Shown here piece by piece: positions 35,084-45,050 of a stretch of 58,073 nucleotides of DNA (its first letter is position 1; the number at the start of each line of letters is the position of its first letter). The translations under genes were made by a program, and so were the position numbers. The stretch is from Saprospiraceae bacterium. GTDB lineage: Bacteria > Bacteroidota > Bacteroidia > Chitinophagales > Saprospiraceae. Where the stretch lies: assembly GCA_021739645.1 (NCBI GenBank), contig JAIPBL010000035.1, forward strand, positions 1 to 58,073. Direction: 5' to 3'. Under the pieces are notes generated by a model, which did not search any database, was not told where the DNA came from, and saw nothing but the letters and a program-made list of their open reading frames with translations.

Positions 35084-38000
35084 TCAATCCTTTATTTTGA
35101 TGATGACGACGGTGCCGACACCGTCTCGGTCGTTGGTTTCGATGGTGATGTGGTAGCCCATTTCGTTCAAAATAGTCACACGGTCCTCCACCAACCGGGT
35201 ACCGTGGGACTTGTAGATTTGATGAGAACGTTGCTGGATTTCTGCCGCCCGTTTTCTGCCCACCCCATTGTCCTCAATGGTGATGGTAAGAACGTCTTCC
35301 GCTTTGGTGAAGGTGATGACCAACCTGCCCACCCCTTCGCCGTCGTCCATGTAGAGCAAGCCATGTTTGATGGCATTTTCGACGTAAGGCTGGATAATCA
35401 TGGGTGGGATGGTTCGGTTGGCAGTATTCAGCGCATTGTCCACCAGCATCTCGTAGCTGAACCTTCCTTGCCGTTGCAACTGCTCGAACTCGATGTACAT
35501 TTTCAGCAGTTCCATTTCCTGCTCCAACGGGATTTCATTTTGCGCCATGCCCTTGCCGGGTGGAGCACTGCTGACCGAGCTGTCCAGGAACCGCCGGATG
35601 AGCTTCGAAAGGTTGACCAAATGCCGGTTCGCCTCCTGCGGGTTTTCGCTGAGTATCTGGTTTTGCATGGCCCCCAGCACGTTGAAAATGAAGTGCGGGT
35701 TGATTTGCGCCTGCAGGGTCTGTACCTGGAGGTATTTGATGAGGCGCTCGTTTTCCTCCTGCCTTTTGCGCAATTGCTTTTCACGTCGTTGTATGAATTG
35801 GTAAAAAAGCCAAGCAATCGCACCGCCCGTCAATGCTATAAACCACCAGGTTTGCCACCAAGGTTTGCGAATGACAAATGACTGTGATATGCCGCTCGTG
35901 TTCCAAACCTGTTCGTTGTTGCTGCCCCGCACACGGAGGGTGTATTTGCCCGGTGAAAGATTGGTGTAGCTGACACCGTGGGCTTCTGTCGGCTCGCACC
36001 AGGCGCTGTCATAGCCTTCCAAGAAATACTGGTACCGGTTCCGGGCTGGGTCGCTGAAATCGAGTGCAGCAAAGGCTATTTGGATGTTTTTTCAAAATGG
36101 GAAAGTTCAACCAAGCCATCCTTCCGAGCTGACGGTGCGCCGTTTACCAAAAAATCCGTGATTTCCACGGGCGGCACGGTTTCGTTGCGTGTTAAGCTGT
36201 CTGGATGAAAGAGGCAAAGCCCCTCCGTCGTGCCGAAGGCCAGCTCGCCAGACTTGCCTTTTGCGGAGGCATTGGGGCTGAACTGGTTGCCGGGCAGCCC
36301 ATCGTTGGCATCGAAGTTGGCGAGTGCCCGCCCGGTTTCAGGGTCGAAGCAGCACAGGCCATTGTTGGTGCCGAGCCACAGCCTGCCCCCATCGTCTTCA
36401 ATGATGCTTTGCACGAATTCATCGGGCAGGCCTTCCCGCAAGCCATAGTTTTGAAAAATGCCCGCTTGGCGGTCTTTGAGCCAGTGCAGGCCAGTGGCGG
36501 AGCCAATCCAAAGCCGTTCCTTGCTGTCCTCAAAAATGGTTCTGATAACGGCAGTCGGCATTTTGGTGGAATCCTCGGGATCTGGCAAATAGCAGCGAAT
36601 GGCGTTCCTGTCAGGCATCTGTTCAATTCTGTCCGGCAAAACAAACAGTGTTGGCGCTTTGTTTTTTGACAAATCGAATGCGACCAGCCCACCTTTGTTT
36701 TCGTCAGTACCAAACCAAACGACCCCGCTTCTGTCGGGATAAGCGACCGTGAGCAAGCCACTTTCCACTCCCATTTTTTTGGCGTCTTCCATTGCTTCCC
36801 AACCATGACAGGTAAATTTCTTGGAAGAAAGCTCGTATTGATAAACCCAACCGCCCCAGTTGCCGAAAAAAACACTGCCCTTGTTGTCGGCAATGACAGT
36901 GGTTGTAAATGGCATCCTGGTTTTATACCAAGTCGTTTTGTCGAAATTGGCAATTTCGAGTGGCAAAAATTGTTCAGTTTTCAAATCGAACATGTTAGGA
37001 AGGTCGCCCCAATATCCCAGTAAGAGCCTACCCGTAGCCGAGTCTCTGGCAATGGAGCGTATCCAATTGTTGTTCATGCTGGTGTAGTTGCTATTGGGGA
37101 CGTTGTAGAAGGATTTTAACGTTTGTTTTTGCGGGTCGAGCAGTACGGATAAGCCCTTTGCCGTGCCAGCCCACAGCCATCCCATCTGGTCGAAATGTAC
37201 GGCCTCGACTCTTTTGTCTGGCAGTGAGGCAGTGTTGCAGGGGTTGTTATGAAATACTTTGAACTTTTGCAGGGAGGGTGCATAACGGCAAAGCCCGCCG
37301 CCAGAGGTGCCTGCCCAAATATTGCCTGTCCGGTCTTCAAGAACACTGCTCACTACAATGACGGGAAGGCTCTTGGGGTTGGTTTCTTCATGGCGGTACC
37401 GGATTATACGAGATTGCGCTGCTGAATCTAGAAGGAAACAGTGCAGGCCACCATAACCGCCTAACAAAAAGCTTCGGTGGCTTTTAGAAAAGATAATTGA
37501 CCTGATGGAGCCAAAATGAAAAGGCCCCACGCTAGGTGGGATGGAAAGGAAAGTCCATTGGCGGGTTTTAAAATCAAATTTTTGGAGGTATCCGTCCTGT
37601 CGGCCTCCCCAGAAGTTGCCTTCCCCATCGAATGTGCCAGCGTTGTACCTCAAACCCCTGTTTGGCGGAAAGACTGTCGAATAGGTGGTGTCATGCACGG
37701 TTTCAATGGAAATATCCGCTTCGTTTATCAAGAGCACTTTTCTCCGCTCCAGGGTATCACCTGTGCGGCTGTGAGACACAAAAGCGACCAACCCACTGTC
37801 ATCCTTTTGATGTACCCACCCACCAAACTCAGGCAAGCGGACAAATCTTTTAGTTGGGATATCGAAATAGGTGAGTGAATCGGTGCAAGAAATCCAGGCC
37901 CGGTCTTTTTGGTCAATGGTCATTTTGTTGTTGGAGGTGGAAAGCTGGCTGAAAATCAGGGAGTCGTACCAGATGGCAGATTTGCCGGAACGAGGGTCGA

Positions 38001-38427
38001 GTTGCCAAAGCCCTTTTGAAGTGAATACCCAAATATCACCTTGGCTGTCCTCCCCGATTTCATGGATATTGTTGTCTGGCAAGGAATGCGGGTCGTTTTC
38101 TTCATGCCGGTATTGGCGAAAAGTATATCCGTCGTAGCAGTTTATCCCAGCGTCCGTACCTACCCACAAAAAGCCTTTTTTATCTTGAAAAAGATGGAGG
38201 ATGGTATTACTGCACAAACCCTGCGCTGTGGTAAAAATGTCAAACTCCATGTTTGTGGGCAAGGGAGCGACGAAGCTTTTGGGTAGCACCTGTCCGGTAG
38301 GTTGGCTCTCACTTTCGTTCAATCTATCGGTAGGGCTGCTGGGGTTGCAGCCAAAAATTGCCATTCCGACTATCGGAACAATGAATCGCAAAGACAGTCT
38401 CCATTTTGTTTCCATTGTAAAAGCCAT
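35084..38427 (-). pseudogene. propeller-Y_Y_Y-LytS histidine kinase, interrupted by a frameshift
   Basis: Two frames make one normal protein. The 5' frame (38427 to 36076) has an export signal with lipobox-like FGCNPSS and a two-component regulator propeller (FDIFTTAQGLCSNTILHLFQDKKGFLWVGTDAG and similar blades). It ends LSHFEKTSK-stop. The other frame continues it: IQIAFAALDFSDPARNRYQYFLEGYDSAW (Y_Y_Y domain), a membrane helix (WFIALTGGAIAWLFYQF), and a LytS kinase (QAQINPHFIFNVLGAMQNQ, then TIEDNGVGRKRA). The junction is a run of six A on the coding strand (complement 36087-36092); one extra A, or a -1 slip, restores the frame as FEKNIQIAF. Whether this is mutation, slippage or a sequence error is open. 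Confidence 0.88.
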
Positions 38428-38607
38428 GAAGCGCAAAGTTTGGCAAATGAAAACAAAAAAATAGTAGAAGAACAACAAGCGGCAGGAAAAAAGAACAGGC
38501 GGTTGCAACCATAAGCTCAAAATGAGTTTCTCCATCGGTTAGGGATTTCGGTGGGAGAGGTAGCAATACGATTGAGTGAAGCCAATCGTATCGCTAAAAC
38601 GTCCTTC

Positions 38608-39495
38608 CTACTTCTCCACCACCGTCATCACCCTTTCATAACTCAGCCCCGTGAAAATTCCAATCGCCCCGGCGTCGCCGTGCAAGTTGGAGATGATGCT
38701 GCTCGGCTGGCCGAAGGGGTTTCCGTTGGAACTAATGGCATTGAAAGTGCTTTCCCAAAAATCGTAATACGCCCGCTCGATATGAAAGATGGTGTTATAG
38801 AGCGTATCGCCTTCCCTGAAATCGTAGCCAGTGCCGAAGACGATGGTGCTATCGTCCACGTAGTCGTCGTTAGTGGCAAAATCCTGGTAGGGGATGGAGT
38901 CGAGCAGCGAGTTTTGGTGAATCATACGGCGGTAAAAATCCACCGTCGAGGGGTCGTCGGAGATGTAGGTTAGGCAACGGGCCAGCGTGTCCCTTTCCAC
39001 ATCAAATTCCACCACGATGCTGTCAATCGGCACGACGGGCAGGATGCGGGTGGTAGCGGAGATGGTCTTCCCATCGGGCGTGGTTATTTTCAGGGAAAAA
39101 TCGTGGTTGTATTCCATTGGCACCAGTGCTGGGTTAGTGTAGTTATAAAGTTTGAAGGTGGTGGGGTTAATGGTCGGCTCGTTGGCAAGCAGGTAATCAA
39201 CGCCATCGTGCGTGATGGTCACCTCGGCATCGTCCACGAGGATGGCCTCCACGAAGTTCAGCAGGTCATCGGGGAATGGCTCGAAGTACGGCGTACTCTT
39301 CGTCAGCAAAAGGCTGAACGGCTGCCCCGGTTCCAGGTAGCACTCCACCACGTACTGCGGCTCGTAGGCGGGCAGGTCGAGGTTGATTTCCTTTTCCAAA
39401 TTGCCGCAGCTGGACAAGGAAAAAGTAAAAAGTAAAAAGTAAAAAGTGCTGGCAATGAAGTTCCGCCCTATCATTTTATTTATCTTAGATTTCAT
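38608..39495 (-). CDS. DUF4249 lipoprotein, partner of the TonB receptor
   Basis: 295 residues from ATG 39495. Lipobox FTFSLSSCGN; then KEINLDLPAYEPQYVVECYLEPGQPFSLLLTKS, the standard DUF4249 opening, and further beta-rich sequence to SYERVMTVVEK. DUF4249 proteins are outer-membrane-associated and are coded next to TonB receptors, as here (62 bases after the receptor stop). The middle of the signal peptide is encoded by a 7-bp repeat (39421-39451), giving STFYFLLFTF. Confidence 0.9.
   Translation of the reverse strand: MKSKINKMIGRNFIASTFYFLLFTFSLSSCGNLEKEINLDLPAYEPQYVVECYLEPGQPFSLLLTKSTPYFEPFPDDLLNFVEAILVDDAEVTITHDGVDYLLANEPTINPTTFKLYNYTNPALVPMEYNHDFSLKITTPDGKTISATTRILPVVPIDSIVVEFDVERDTLARCLTYISDDPSTVDFYRRMIHQNSLLDSIPYQDFATNDDYVDDSTIVFGTGYDFREGDTLYNTIFHIERAYYDFWESTFNAISSNGNPFGQPSSIISNLHGDAGAIGIFTGLSYERVMTVVEK
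39421..39451. repeat. 7-bp repeat (AAAAAGT) inside a signal peptide
   Basis: About four units of AAAAAGT on the plus strand (TTTTTAC on the coding strand) make part of the DUF4249 signal peptide. Length change in this array would alter the frame or the hydrophobic core. Confidence 0.75.
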
Positions 39496-39557
39496 GTCTG
39501 AAAACATTTTTTTTGATTGAAAAATGGGTCTCCAACTCGAAACCCGAAACTCATAAC

Positions 39558-41915
39558 TCAAAACTTAAAATTCCACGTCAACGACCCGATAATCGGGAAC
39601 AGCGACACCTGCTTCGCAGCCAGCCCCGTCGGGACAGCCAGCGGAGTTTCCAGCGGGTCAACGCCCTCGGCATACTCCGGTTCGATGTAAAGGAAGAAGG
39701 CGTTGCGGCGGTTCGTCACATTGTAAAAACTGAGGTTCAGGTCGCTCTCGCCCCATTTCGGAAACATTTTATACGTGACACCCAAATCGGAGCGGAAAAA
39801 ATACGGCAGCCGGAAAGCGTTCCGTTCGCCATAAATCGGTGTAATCGGTTGAAAATCAGCACCGGATACGTCCTGAAAGGCAAACTTCCCGGCAGGCAAC
39901 CAAGTTCGGTCGCCGCTGCCGTAAATCGCCGTGCCGGAGATGGTCCAGCGTTTGCCGAGGTCGTACATCAGCACCAACGAGAAGTCGTGGCGGCGGTCGT
40001 AGCGGGGGAAGAAATACTTGCCCTCGCCAGCGAAAACCTTGGTGTCGTCAATCGGCACGAAGTCGCCCCGCTTCACCAGCGCCAGCGTGTAGCCGACCCA
40101 GCCCCGCAGGTCGCCCTCCTGTTTCTCGATGCCCAGCTCCATGCCGTAGCCGTAGCCCTTTCCGATGGCAAATTCGTTTTCCAGATTGTCGTTGGCGAAG
40201 AGCTGTGCGCCATCCACGAAGTCAACTTGGTTGCGCAGCCACTTCACGTAGTATTCGTTGGTGAGGAGGTACTGCCGGCCCAGCAGTTTTTCCACGCCAA
40301 TGGCAATTTGGTCACTGCGCTGCGGCTTGATTTGCTTGGTGCTGGGGTACCAAATATCCGTTGGGAGCGAAATGCCGGAGGTGCTGACGAGGTGCTGGTA
40401 CTGGTACATGCGAGCATAGCTGGCCTTGACCGAGAGGTCGGTGTTCACGTTGTAAACTGCCGCCGCACGAGGCTCGATGCCCACGTAAAAATGTTTGTTT
40501 GCGAAGCCGGAAACCCGTACCCCGGCGTTCAGTTTCACGTGGTTGCCAATGTTCATTTCGTCGCCAAAATAAGTGGCGAGGGAGTAGGCCGTGAAATCAT
40601 TGCCGCCAGAGAAGCTCACCTTGCCATCGTCGCTGCCAGCCTTGAGGCGACCTACGCCGAAACTGTGGTGCGTCACGCTGCCGCCGTAGCGCAGGATGTG
40701 GCGGTCGCTGAGTGCATAATAAAAATCGGATTTCAGGTTGGCATCCTGCACGTCGGAGCCGATTTTGAAGGAAAAGCCTGTGAGCTTTGTCTCGATGTTG
40801 TAATCGTAATCGGAGTAGGTAAAGGTCAGGTTGTGAAACAGTTTTGGGGAGAAAACATGGTTCCAGCGAGCGGTTCCCGTTTTGTTTCCCCAACTGAAAT
40901 TGAAGTCAAAAAAGTCGCCCTCAAAACCGAACACATCCCGCCCGAAATAGCCGCTGAGAAAGAGCCTGTCTTTTTCGCTCAAATCAAAATTCACCTTTGT
41001 GTTCAGGTCGTAAAAATAGTAGTCGGGAATGGGGTTGTAGTCCGGGTTGTCTTCTTTGGACTTGTTTATCATTCGGGTAAAAATATCGGCGTAGGTGCGC
41101 CGCCCACTGACGATGAACGACGATTTGTCCTTTTGAATCGGCCCTTCCAACGTTAGCCGGGAGCTGATGAGGCCGAGGCCGCCCGTGCCAGCAAAACGCT
41201 GGTTGTTCCCGTCCTTCATCCGCACATCAATGACCGACGAGAGCCGCCCACCGTACTGCGCTGGGAAGCCGCCCTTGTACAGCTTGAGGTCCTTCACCGC
41301 ATCGGTGTTGAAGGTGCTGAAAAAGCCGAACAAGTGGCTGGCATTGTACACAACGGCCTCGTCCAGCACGATGAGGTTCTGGTCGCCGCCGCCGCCTCGC
41401 ACGTACAATCCGGTCGTCCCTTCCGAGCCGCTGGGGATGCCCGGCTTGAGCTGAATGACCTTCAAAATGTCCGATTCGCCGAGCAGGGCGGGAATCAGCT
41501 TGACCTCTTTGGTGCTGATTTCCTCCACGCTCATTTCCGTGGAGCGGATGCTTTCCTGGTAAGAATTGGCCTTCACCTCCACCATTTGAAGTTCGATGCC
41601 CGTACCGAGTCGCACGTTCAGTTTCACGTCATTTTTGAGGGAAATGCGCAAAACCTTTGGCTGAAATCCCACGAAACTGTACTCGACGGAAACGGAGTCG
41701 TCGCCCTGCGGCAGGGTGAGGGAGTAGAAACCGTACTCATTGGTAGTGGCGCCGATGCCGCTGGTAGGCTCGTAGATACTTGCGCCGATGAGGGTCTCGC
41801 CGTTGTCGTCGTCCTTTACGACGCCGCTGACGGTAATTTTTGGGGGTTGCTGCGCAAAAAGCAGACTGGTGGCGCAAATAGCGATGGCCAGCGTGAGGAG
41901 TTTTTTAGAAATCAT
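39558..41915 (-). CDS. TonB-dependent outer-membrane receptor
   Basis: 785 residues. Signal peptide (LLTLAIAICATSLLFAQ), a carboxypeptidase-regulatory-like domain (ITVSGVVKDDDNGETLIGASIYEPTSGIGATTNEYGFYSL), a plug (EISTKEVKLIPALLGESDILKVIQLKPGIPSGSEGTTGLYVRGGGGDQNLIVLDEAVVYNASHLFG), and a beta-barrel ending FPIIGSLTWNFKF with aromatic last residue. With DUF4249 downstream it forms a two-gene uptake unit; the substrate is unknown. Confidence 0.94.
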   Translation of the reverse strand: MISKKLLTLAIAICATSLLFAQQPPKITVSGVVKDDDNGETLIGASIYEPTSGIGATTNEYGFYSLTLPQGDDSVSVEYSFVGFQPKVLRISLKNDVKLNVRLGTGIELQMVEVKANSYQESIRSTEMSVEEISTKEVKLIPALLGESDILKVIQLKPGIPSGSEGTTGLYVRGGGGDQNLIVLDEAVVYNASHLFGFFSTFNTDAVKDLKLYKGGFPAQYGGRLSSVIDVRMKDGNNQRFAGTGGLGLISSRLTLEGPIQKDKSSFIVSGRRTYADIFTRMINKSKEDNPDYNPIPDYYFYDLNTKVNFDLSEKDRLFLSGYFGRDVFGFEGDFFDFNFSWGNKTGTARWNHVFSPKLFHNLTFTYSDYDYNIETKLTGFSFKIGSDVQDANLKSDFYYALSDRHILRYGGSVTHHSFGVGRLKAGSDDGKVSFSGGNDFTAYSLATYFGDEMNIGNHVKLNAGVRVSGFANKHFYVGIEPRAAAVYNVNTDLSVKASYARMYQYQHLVSTSGISLPTDIWYPSTKQIKPQRSDQIAIGVEKLLGRQYLLTNEYYVKWLRNQVDFVDGAQLFANDNLENEFAIGKGYGYGMELGIEKQEGDLRGWVGYTLALVKRGDFVPIDDTKVFAGEGKYFFPRYDRRHDFSLVLMYDLGKRWTISGTAIYGSGDRTWLPAGKFAFQDVSGADFQPITPIYGERNAFRLPYFFRSDLGVTYKMFPKWGESDLNLSFYNVTNRRNAFFLYIEPEYAEGVDPLETPLAVPTGLAAKQVSLFPIIGSLTWNFKF

Positions 41916-42607
41916 GTCGGGTATTGGTAGCGATTTTGGAAATTTGTTGAATTGGGAAACTGGTGAATCGAAGTTTGAAAATCAAACAAACGGTAGATGA
42001 GCGGCAAAGGTATTTGCCCCTAAAGCCTTCACTAACATTTTTCTACGAAAAGGGTTGAGTGGTCAACGAATGGAAAGGAGTTTTCTACCACCTAAGTAAC
42101 GGCCAAAGATAACCTCATCATTTCCCAGTCACAACTTCGGCGAGGTTCAAAACCCTGTTGATTACCCGTAGAAAGAGAAGCGTTGAAAGATGGCAAGTTG
42201 TAAAACACCATTACAATATACCTTGTAACTTGGAAGCCTCTGCGCTGCCGAAGCGGACTTCGGCAGTACGTGCGATGGCCCGTTGTTTCTGCCGAAGTCC
42301 GCTTCGGCAGCGCAGAGGCTTCCAAGTTACCTCAATCAATCTATCGGAATTGATATGACGAGCCAATTAGGGGATGTTCGCTTCGCACAATGCACACACC
42401 TCAAAGAAACCTATTCTGTGGGCAATGGATATGGTTCAAAACCTCGACAACGTTAAACCGTGGAGTTCTTTTTTGGCCGTTCCTAACCTCGTCGAATGGC
42501 GCTTTGCCGTGCAGCATTTATTGGCGATAGTCTTGAAAATTCTCGCTGGGCTTTTCGAGAGGCGGGGTTATTGAACCTCGAAGTTCTTGGCCCCAGCAAT
42601 CCAGCCA
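41916..42607. other. 692-base intergenic region with a long inverted repeat and scattered short repeats
   Basis: Contains the 42-bp perfect inverted repeat (42226-42331). Around it, GGTTCAAAAC, AACCTCG and GAACCTCG motifs recur at about 42141, 42434, 42486 and 42573, and AACTTCGGCGAGGTTCAAAA (42133) is roughly mirrored by TTGAACCTCGAAGTT (42571-42585). It resembles a decayed non-coding repeat element. No coding gene is supported. Confidence 0.5.
42226..42331. repeat. 42-bp perfect inverted repeat, 22-base spacer
   Basis: The left arm 42226-42267 and right arm 42290-42331 are exact reverse complements (checked base by base). Each arm also has its own inner palindrome, CTGCCGAAG and CTTCGGCAG separated by CGGA. 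No T-run follows. It lies beyond the 3' end of the Pit gene and about 310 bases before the TonB receptor start. Confidence 0.9.
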
Positions 42608-44008
42608 TCAAATAATATTCCTCAAAACAAAATAGAGCAAACCAGACAGCAACACCGTCACTGGCAAGGTAAGCAGCCAAGCAATGGCGATGCTCTTGAC
42701 AGTGCCGCCTTGCAGGTTCTTGATGCCCTTGGAGGCGACCATTGCGCCAGCAACACCGGACGAAAGCACGTGGGTGGTGCTGACCGGAAGGCCAAATTGC
42801 GAAGCAATACCAATGGTGCTCGCTGCAATCAACTCCGCCGTGGCTCCTTCGGCGTAGGTCATGTGCCGCTTGCCGATTTTTTCGCCAATGGTCACGACGA
42901 TGCGCTTCCAGCCTATCATAGTGCCGATACCGAGCGAAATGGCAACAATGAAAATGCCCCAAGCTGGAACAAAAGAGGTGTAATGGCCTATCGTCCTTAA
43001 TTCGGCCACGTTTATTTTTCGGTCGCTGCTGTTGGAAATGACATACGGCACGTTGAGCAGCGCATCCATGTTTTTCTTCAAAATAGTGAAGCGCTTGCGG
43101 AGCGAAAGGCGCTCCTTGATGTTGGTAGCATCATGCTTCGCAACATCTATTTTCAGTGCCTCAATGGTTTCTATGGCTTTACTGAGTTCGGGGAGCGACA
43201 CGTTGGCGGGCAGTGCGTTTTGGATTTTGGTCAACGATTCGTTGGCAGTAGCAGGCTGAAAATCGGGCGAAAGGGCGAACTTCAAGGGCATGAAGGTCAT
43301 CAGTGCGATGAGCAGCAGTCCGACGCCTTTTTGTCCGTCGTTGGAGCCATGGAAAAAACTGACGAGGGTGCAGGTGGTGATGAGGATGCCCCGGATCCAC
43401 AAGGGCGGTGTGGTGCCAGGCTCGGGTTCTTTGAAGATTTTTCTATCCTTAATAACCTGCCTCAGTAAGAACATCAGTACAATGGACATGCTGAAACCGA
43501 AAGCAGGCGAAAAGAGCAGCGACTGCCCGATTTTACTGGCTTCTTTCCAGTTGACGCCCACGTTCTCCACGTTCTCCGGCATGAGGCTGAACGCAATGCC
43601 CACGCCGAGCAGTGAGCCAATCAAGGTGTGCGAACTGGAGCAGGGGATGCCGAAATACCAAGTGCCCAGGTTCCATATTATGGCAGCCACCAACACCGAC
43701 ATCACCATGGCAATGCTGTGGTGGAGGTCTTGTCCCATCAGCGCCTCCACGGGCAGGAGGTTGGCAATTTTAGTCGCTACCGCCATGCCGAAAATATAGC
43801 TGCTGGCCATCAGTCCAAGAAAATTCCAGATGCCCGACCAAACCACAGCTACGACAGGCTTGAGGCTGCCTGAATAGATGACCGTGGCCACGGCGTTGGC
43901 GGTGTCATGGAAGCCGTTCACAAACTCAAAGATGCAAACGGTCAAAACCGTGATGACAAGTAGTATGATGAGGCCAGAACTGAGGCCGAGGTCAATGCCA
44001 AATAACAT
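42608..44008 (-). CDS. inorganic phosphate transporter, Pit family
   Basis: 466 residues with about 10-12 membrane helices. It has both Pit signatures: the N-terminal EFVNGFHDTANAVATVIYSGSLKP and the C-terminal-half FFHGSNDGQKGVG, plus GIPCSSSHTLIGSLLG and its repeat GLPVSTTHVLSSGVAGAM. A charged loop of about 120 residues (SPDFQPATANESL to NAL-NVPYVISNSS) lies between helices. It imports phosphate, with metal phosphate driven by the proton gradient in known homologues. Confidence 0.94.
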   Translation of the reverse strand: MLFGIDLGLSSGLIILLVITVLTVCIFEFVNGFHDTANAVATVIYSGSLKPVVAVVWSGIWNFLGLMASSYIFGMAVATKIANLLPVEALMGQDLHHSIAMVMSVLVAAIIWNLGTWYFGIPCSSSHTLIGSLLGVGIAFSLMPENVENVGVNWKEASKIGQSLLFSPAFGFSMSIVLMFLLRQVIKDRKIFKEPEPGTTPPLWIRGILITTCTLVSFFHGSNDGQKGVGLLLIALMTFMPLKFALSPDFQPATANESLTKIQNALPANVSLPELSKAIETIEALKIDVAKHDATNIKERLSLRKRFTILKKNMDALLNVPYVISNSSDRKINVAELRTIGHYTSFVPAWGIFIVAISLGIGTMIGWKRIVVTIGEKIGKRHMTYAEGATAELIAASTIGIASQFGLPVSTTHVLSSGVAGAMVASKGIKNLQGGTVKSIAIAWLLTLPVTVLLSGLLYFVLRNII

Positions 44009-44195
44009 AGTTGCTTGTTTTGTTTCTGCCAGCCAATTAAGGTCAAGGCTGCGTTAGTTTTCCTTGGCGGTGAAGGTAAAACAAGTTGCAAACCAAGCGA
44101 GAAAAACGAGTGTTTTTCACATAAAAACCCGCTTGTCACTTGCAGCATACCCAAACCGCTTAACTTTGCGTTTTACGAAGAAAATCACCTGACAC

Positions 44196-44969
44196 TTGAA
44201 ATCTATAACTCATTTTCTGTTATCCTTGCTGGTGCTGGCGCTGCTGGCGTTCTCTTCCTGCAAGGCTTTCCGCAAGGCGCACGGTGAGGCTGTGAAGCCA
44301 AAGAGCGAAAAGGCGCTGATAAAGGGCCTCCTCGAAAACTCGGTGAGCGCCGAGTGGCTGGGCGCCAAGGCCAGAATCTCGTACAGCGATGAGTACGGCG
44401 GCGAGTCGTTCAGCGCCAATATCCGAATGAGGAAGGACAGCGCCATCTGGATGAACTTCAAAAAATTCAGCATCGAGGGCGCACGGGTGCTGCTCACGCC
44501 GGACAGCATCTTTGTCATTGACCGCATCAATGGGGAGTACACCGCCAAGCCCTTCGAGTATGCCCAAAAGGAGTACAGCCTGCCCTTCGGCTTTCAGGGC
44601 CTGCAAGCGCTTCTGCTCGGCAACCCGGTTTTTTTCTCCAAAGAAACCACGGCAGGCGTGGACTCCACACAGTACACGCTGGCGCAAAAAACCGAAAGCC
44701 TGAACGCCACCTACTGGCTCAGTAGCCCCGAACTGCTGCTCCGCCACTTCCTCGTGGACGATTTTCGGAACAAGCGGACGGTGGATGCTTTTTCCTCAGA
44801 TTTTCGACCGTTGGGTGGTAAACAGCAATTTTCGTATGTTCGTAGCTTTAATTTGAAAAGCACCGACCTTGGCAAAATGAAAGTGCAAATCGAGTTCTCA
44901 AAAGTGGAAATCAACACGCCACAGGAAATGAAGTTCGAGGTGCCGAGGGGTTACAAGCGGACGGATTAG
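44196..44969 (+). CDS. DUF4292 lipoprotein
   Basis: 257 residues from TTG 44196; no upstream ATG fits, and TTG places the signal peptide right at the front (KSITHFLLSLLVLALLAFSSCKAF with lipobox FSSC). The mature part has the DUF4292 pattern: WLGAKARISYSDEYGGESFSANIRMRKDSAIWMNF, ILLTPDSIFVIDRINGEY-like segment and QEMKFEVPRGYKR at the end. The family looks like a LolA/LolB-type barrel. It precedes an EnvC-like gene, a frequent Bacteroidota pairing. Confidence 0.88.
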   Translation: MKSITHFLLSLLVLALLAFSSCKAFRKAHGEAVKPKSEKALIKGLLENSVSAEWLGAKARISYSDEYGGESFSANIRMRKDSAIWMNFKKFSIEGARVLLTPDSIFVIDRINGEYTAKPFEYAQKEYSLPFGFQGLQALLLGNPVFFSKETTAGVDSTQYTLAQKTESLNATYWLSSPELLLRHFLVDDFRNKRTVDAFSSDFRPLGGKQQFSYVRSFNLKSTDLGKMKVQIEFSKVEINTPQEMKFEVPRGYKRTD

Positions 44970-44976
44970 TTTCAAA

Positions 44977-45050
44977 ATGATGAATGGTGAATGGTGGAAT
45001 GATGAATCAATCCCCATTCATCATTCATCATTGAACCATTCATCATTCAT
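44977..45050 (+). repeat. inverted pair of 7-bp arrays between DUF4292 and envC genes
   Basis: Left arm 44977-45007 has GATGAAT/GGTGAAT units; right arm 45015-45050 has ATTCATC units. They are reverse complements with about a 7-base loop. The array starts 7 bases after the DUF4292 stop, and its last bases overlap the envC start codon. Confidence 0.85.

Noticed and set aside
36087-36092. Programmed -1 frameshift in the kinase as a definite mechanism
   Set aside because: The A run is not in the X-XXY-YYZ phase of standard slippery sites and no stimulatory structure was identified; mutation or sequence error is as likely.
42158-42358. Coding frame across the 42-bp inverted repeat
   Set aside because: The same peptide appears on both strands only because the DNA is an inverted repeat; no gene is implied.
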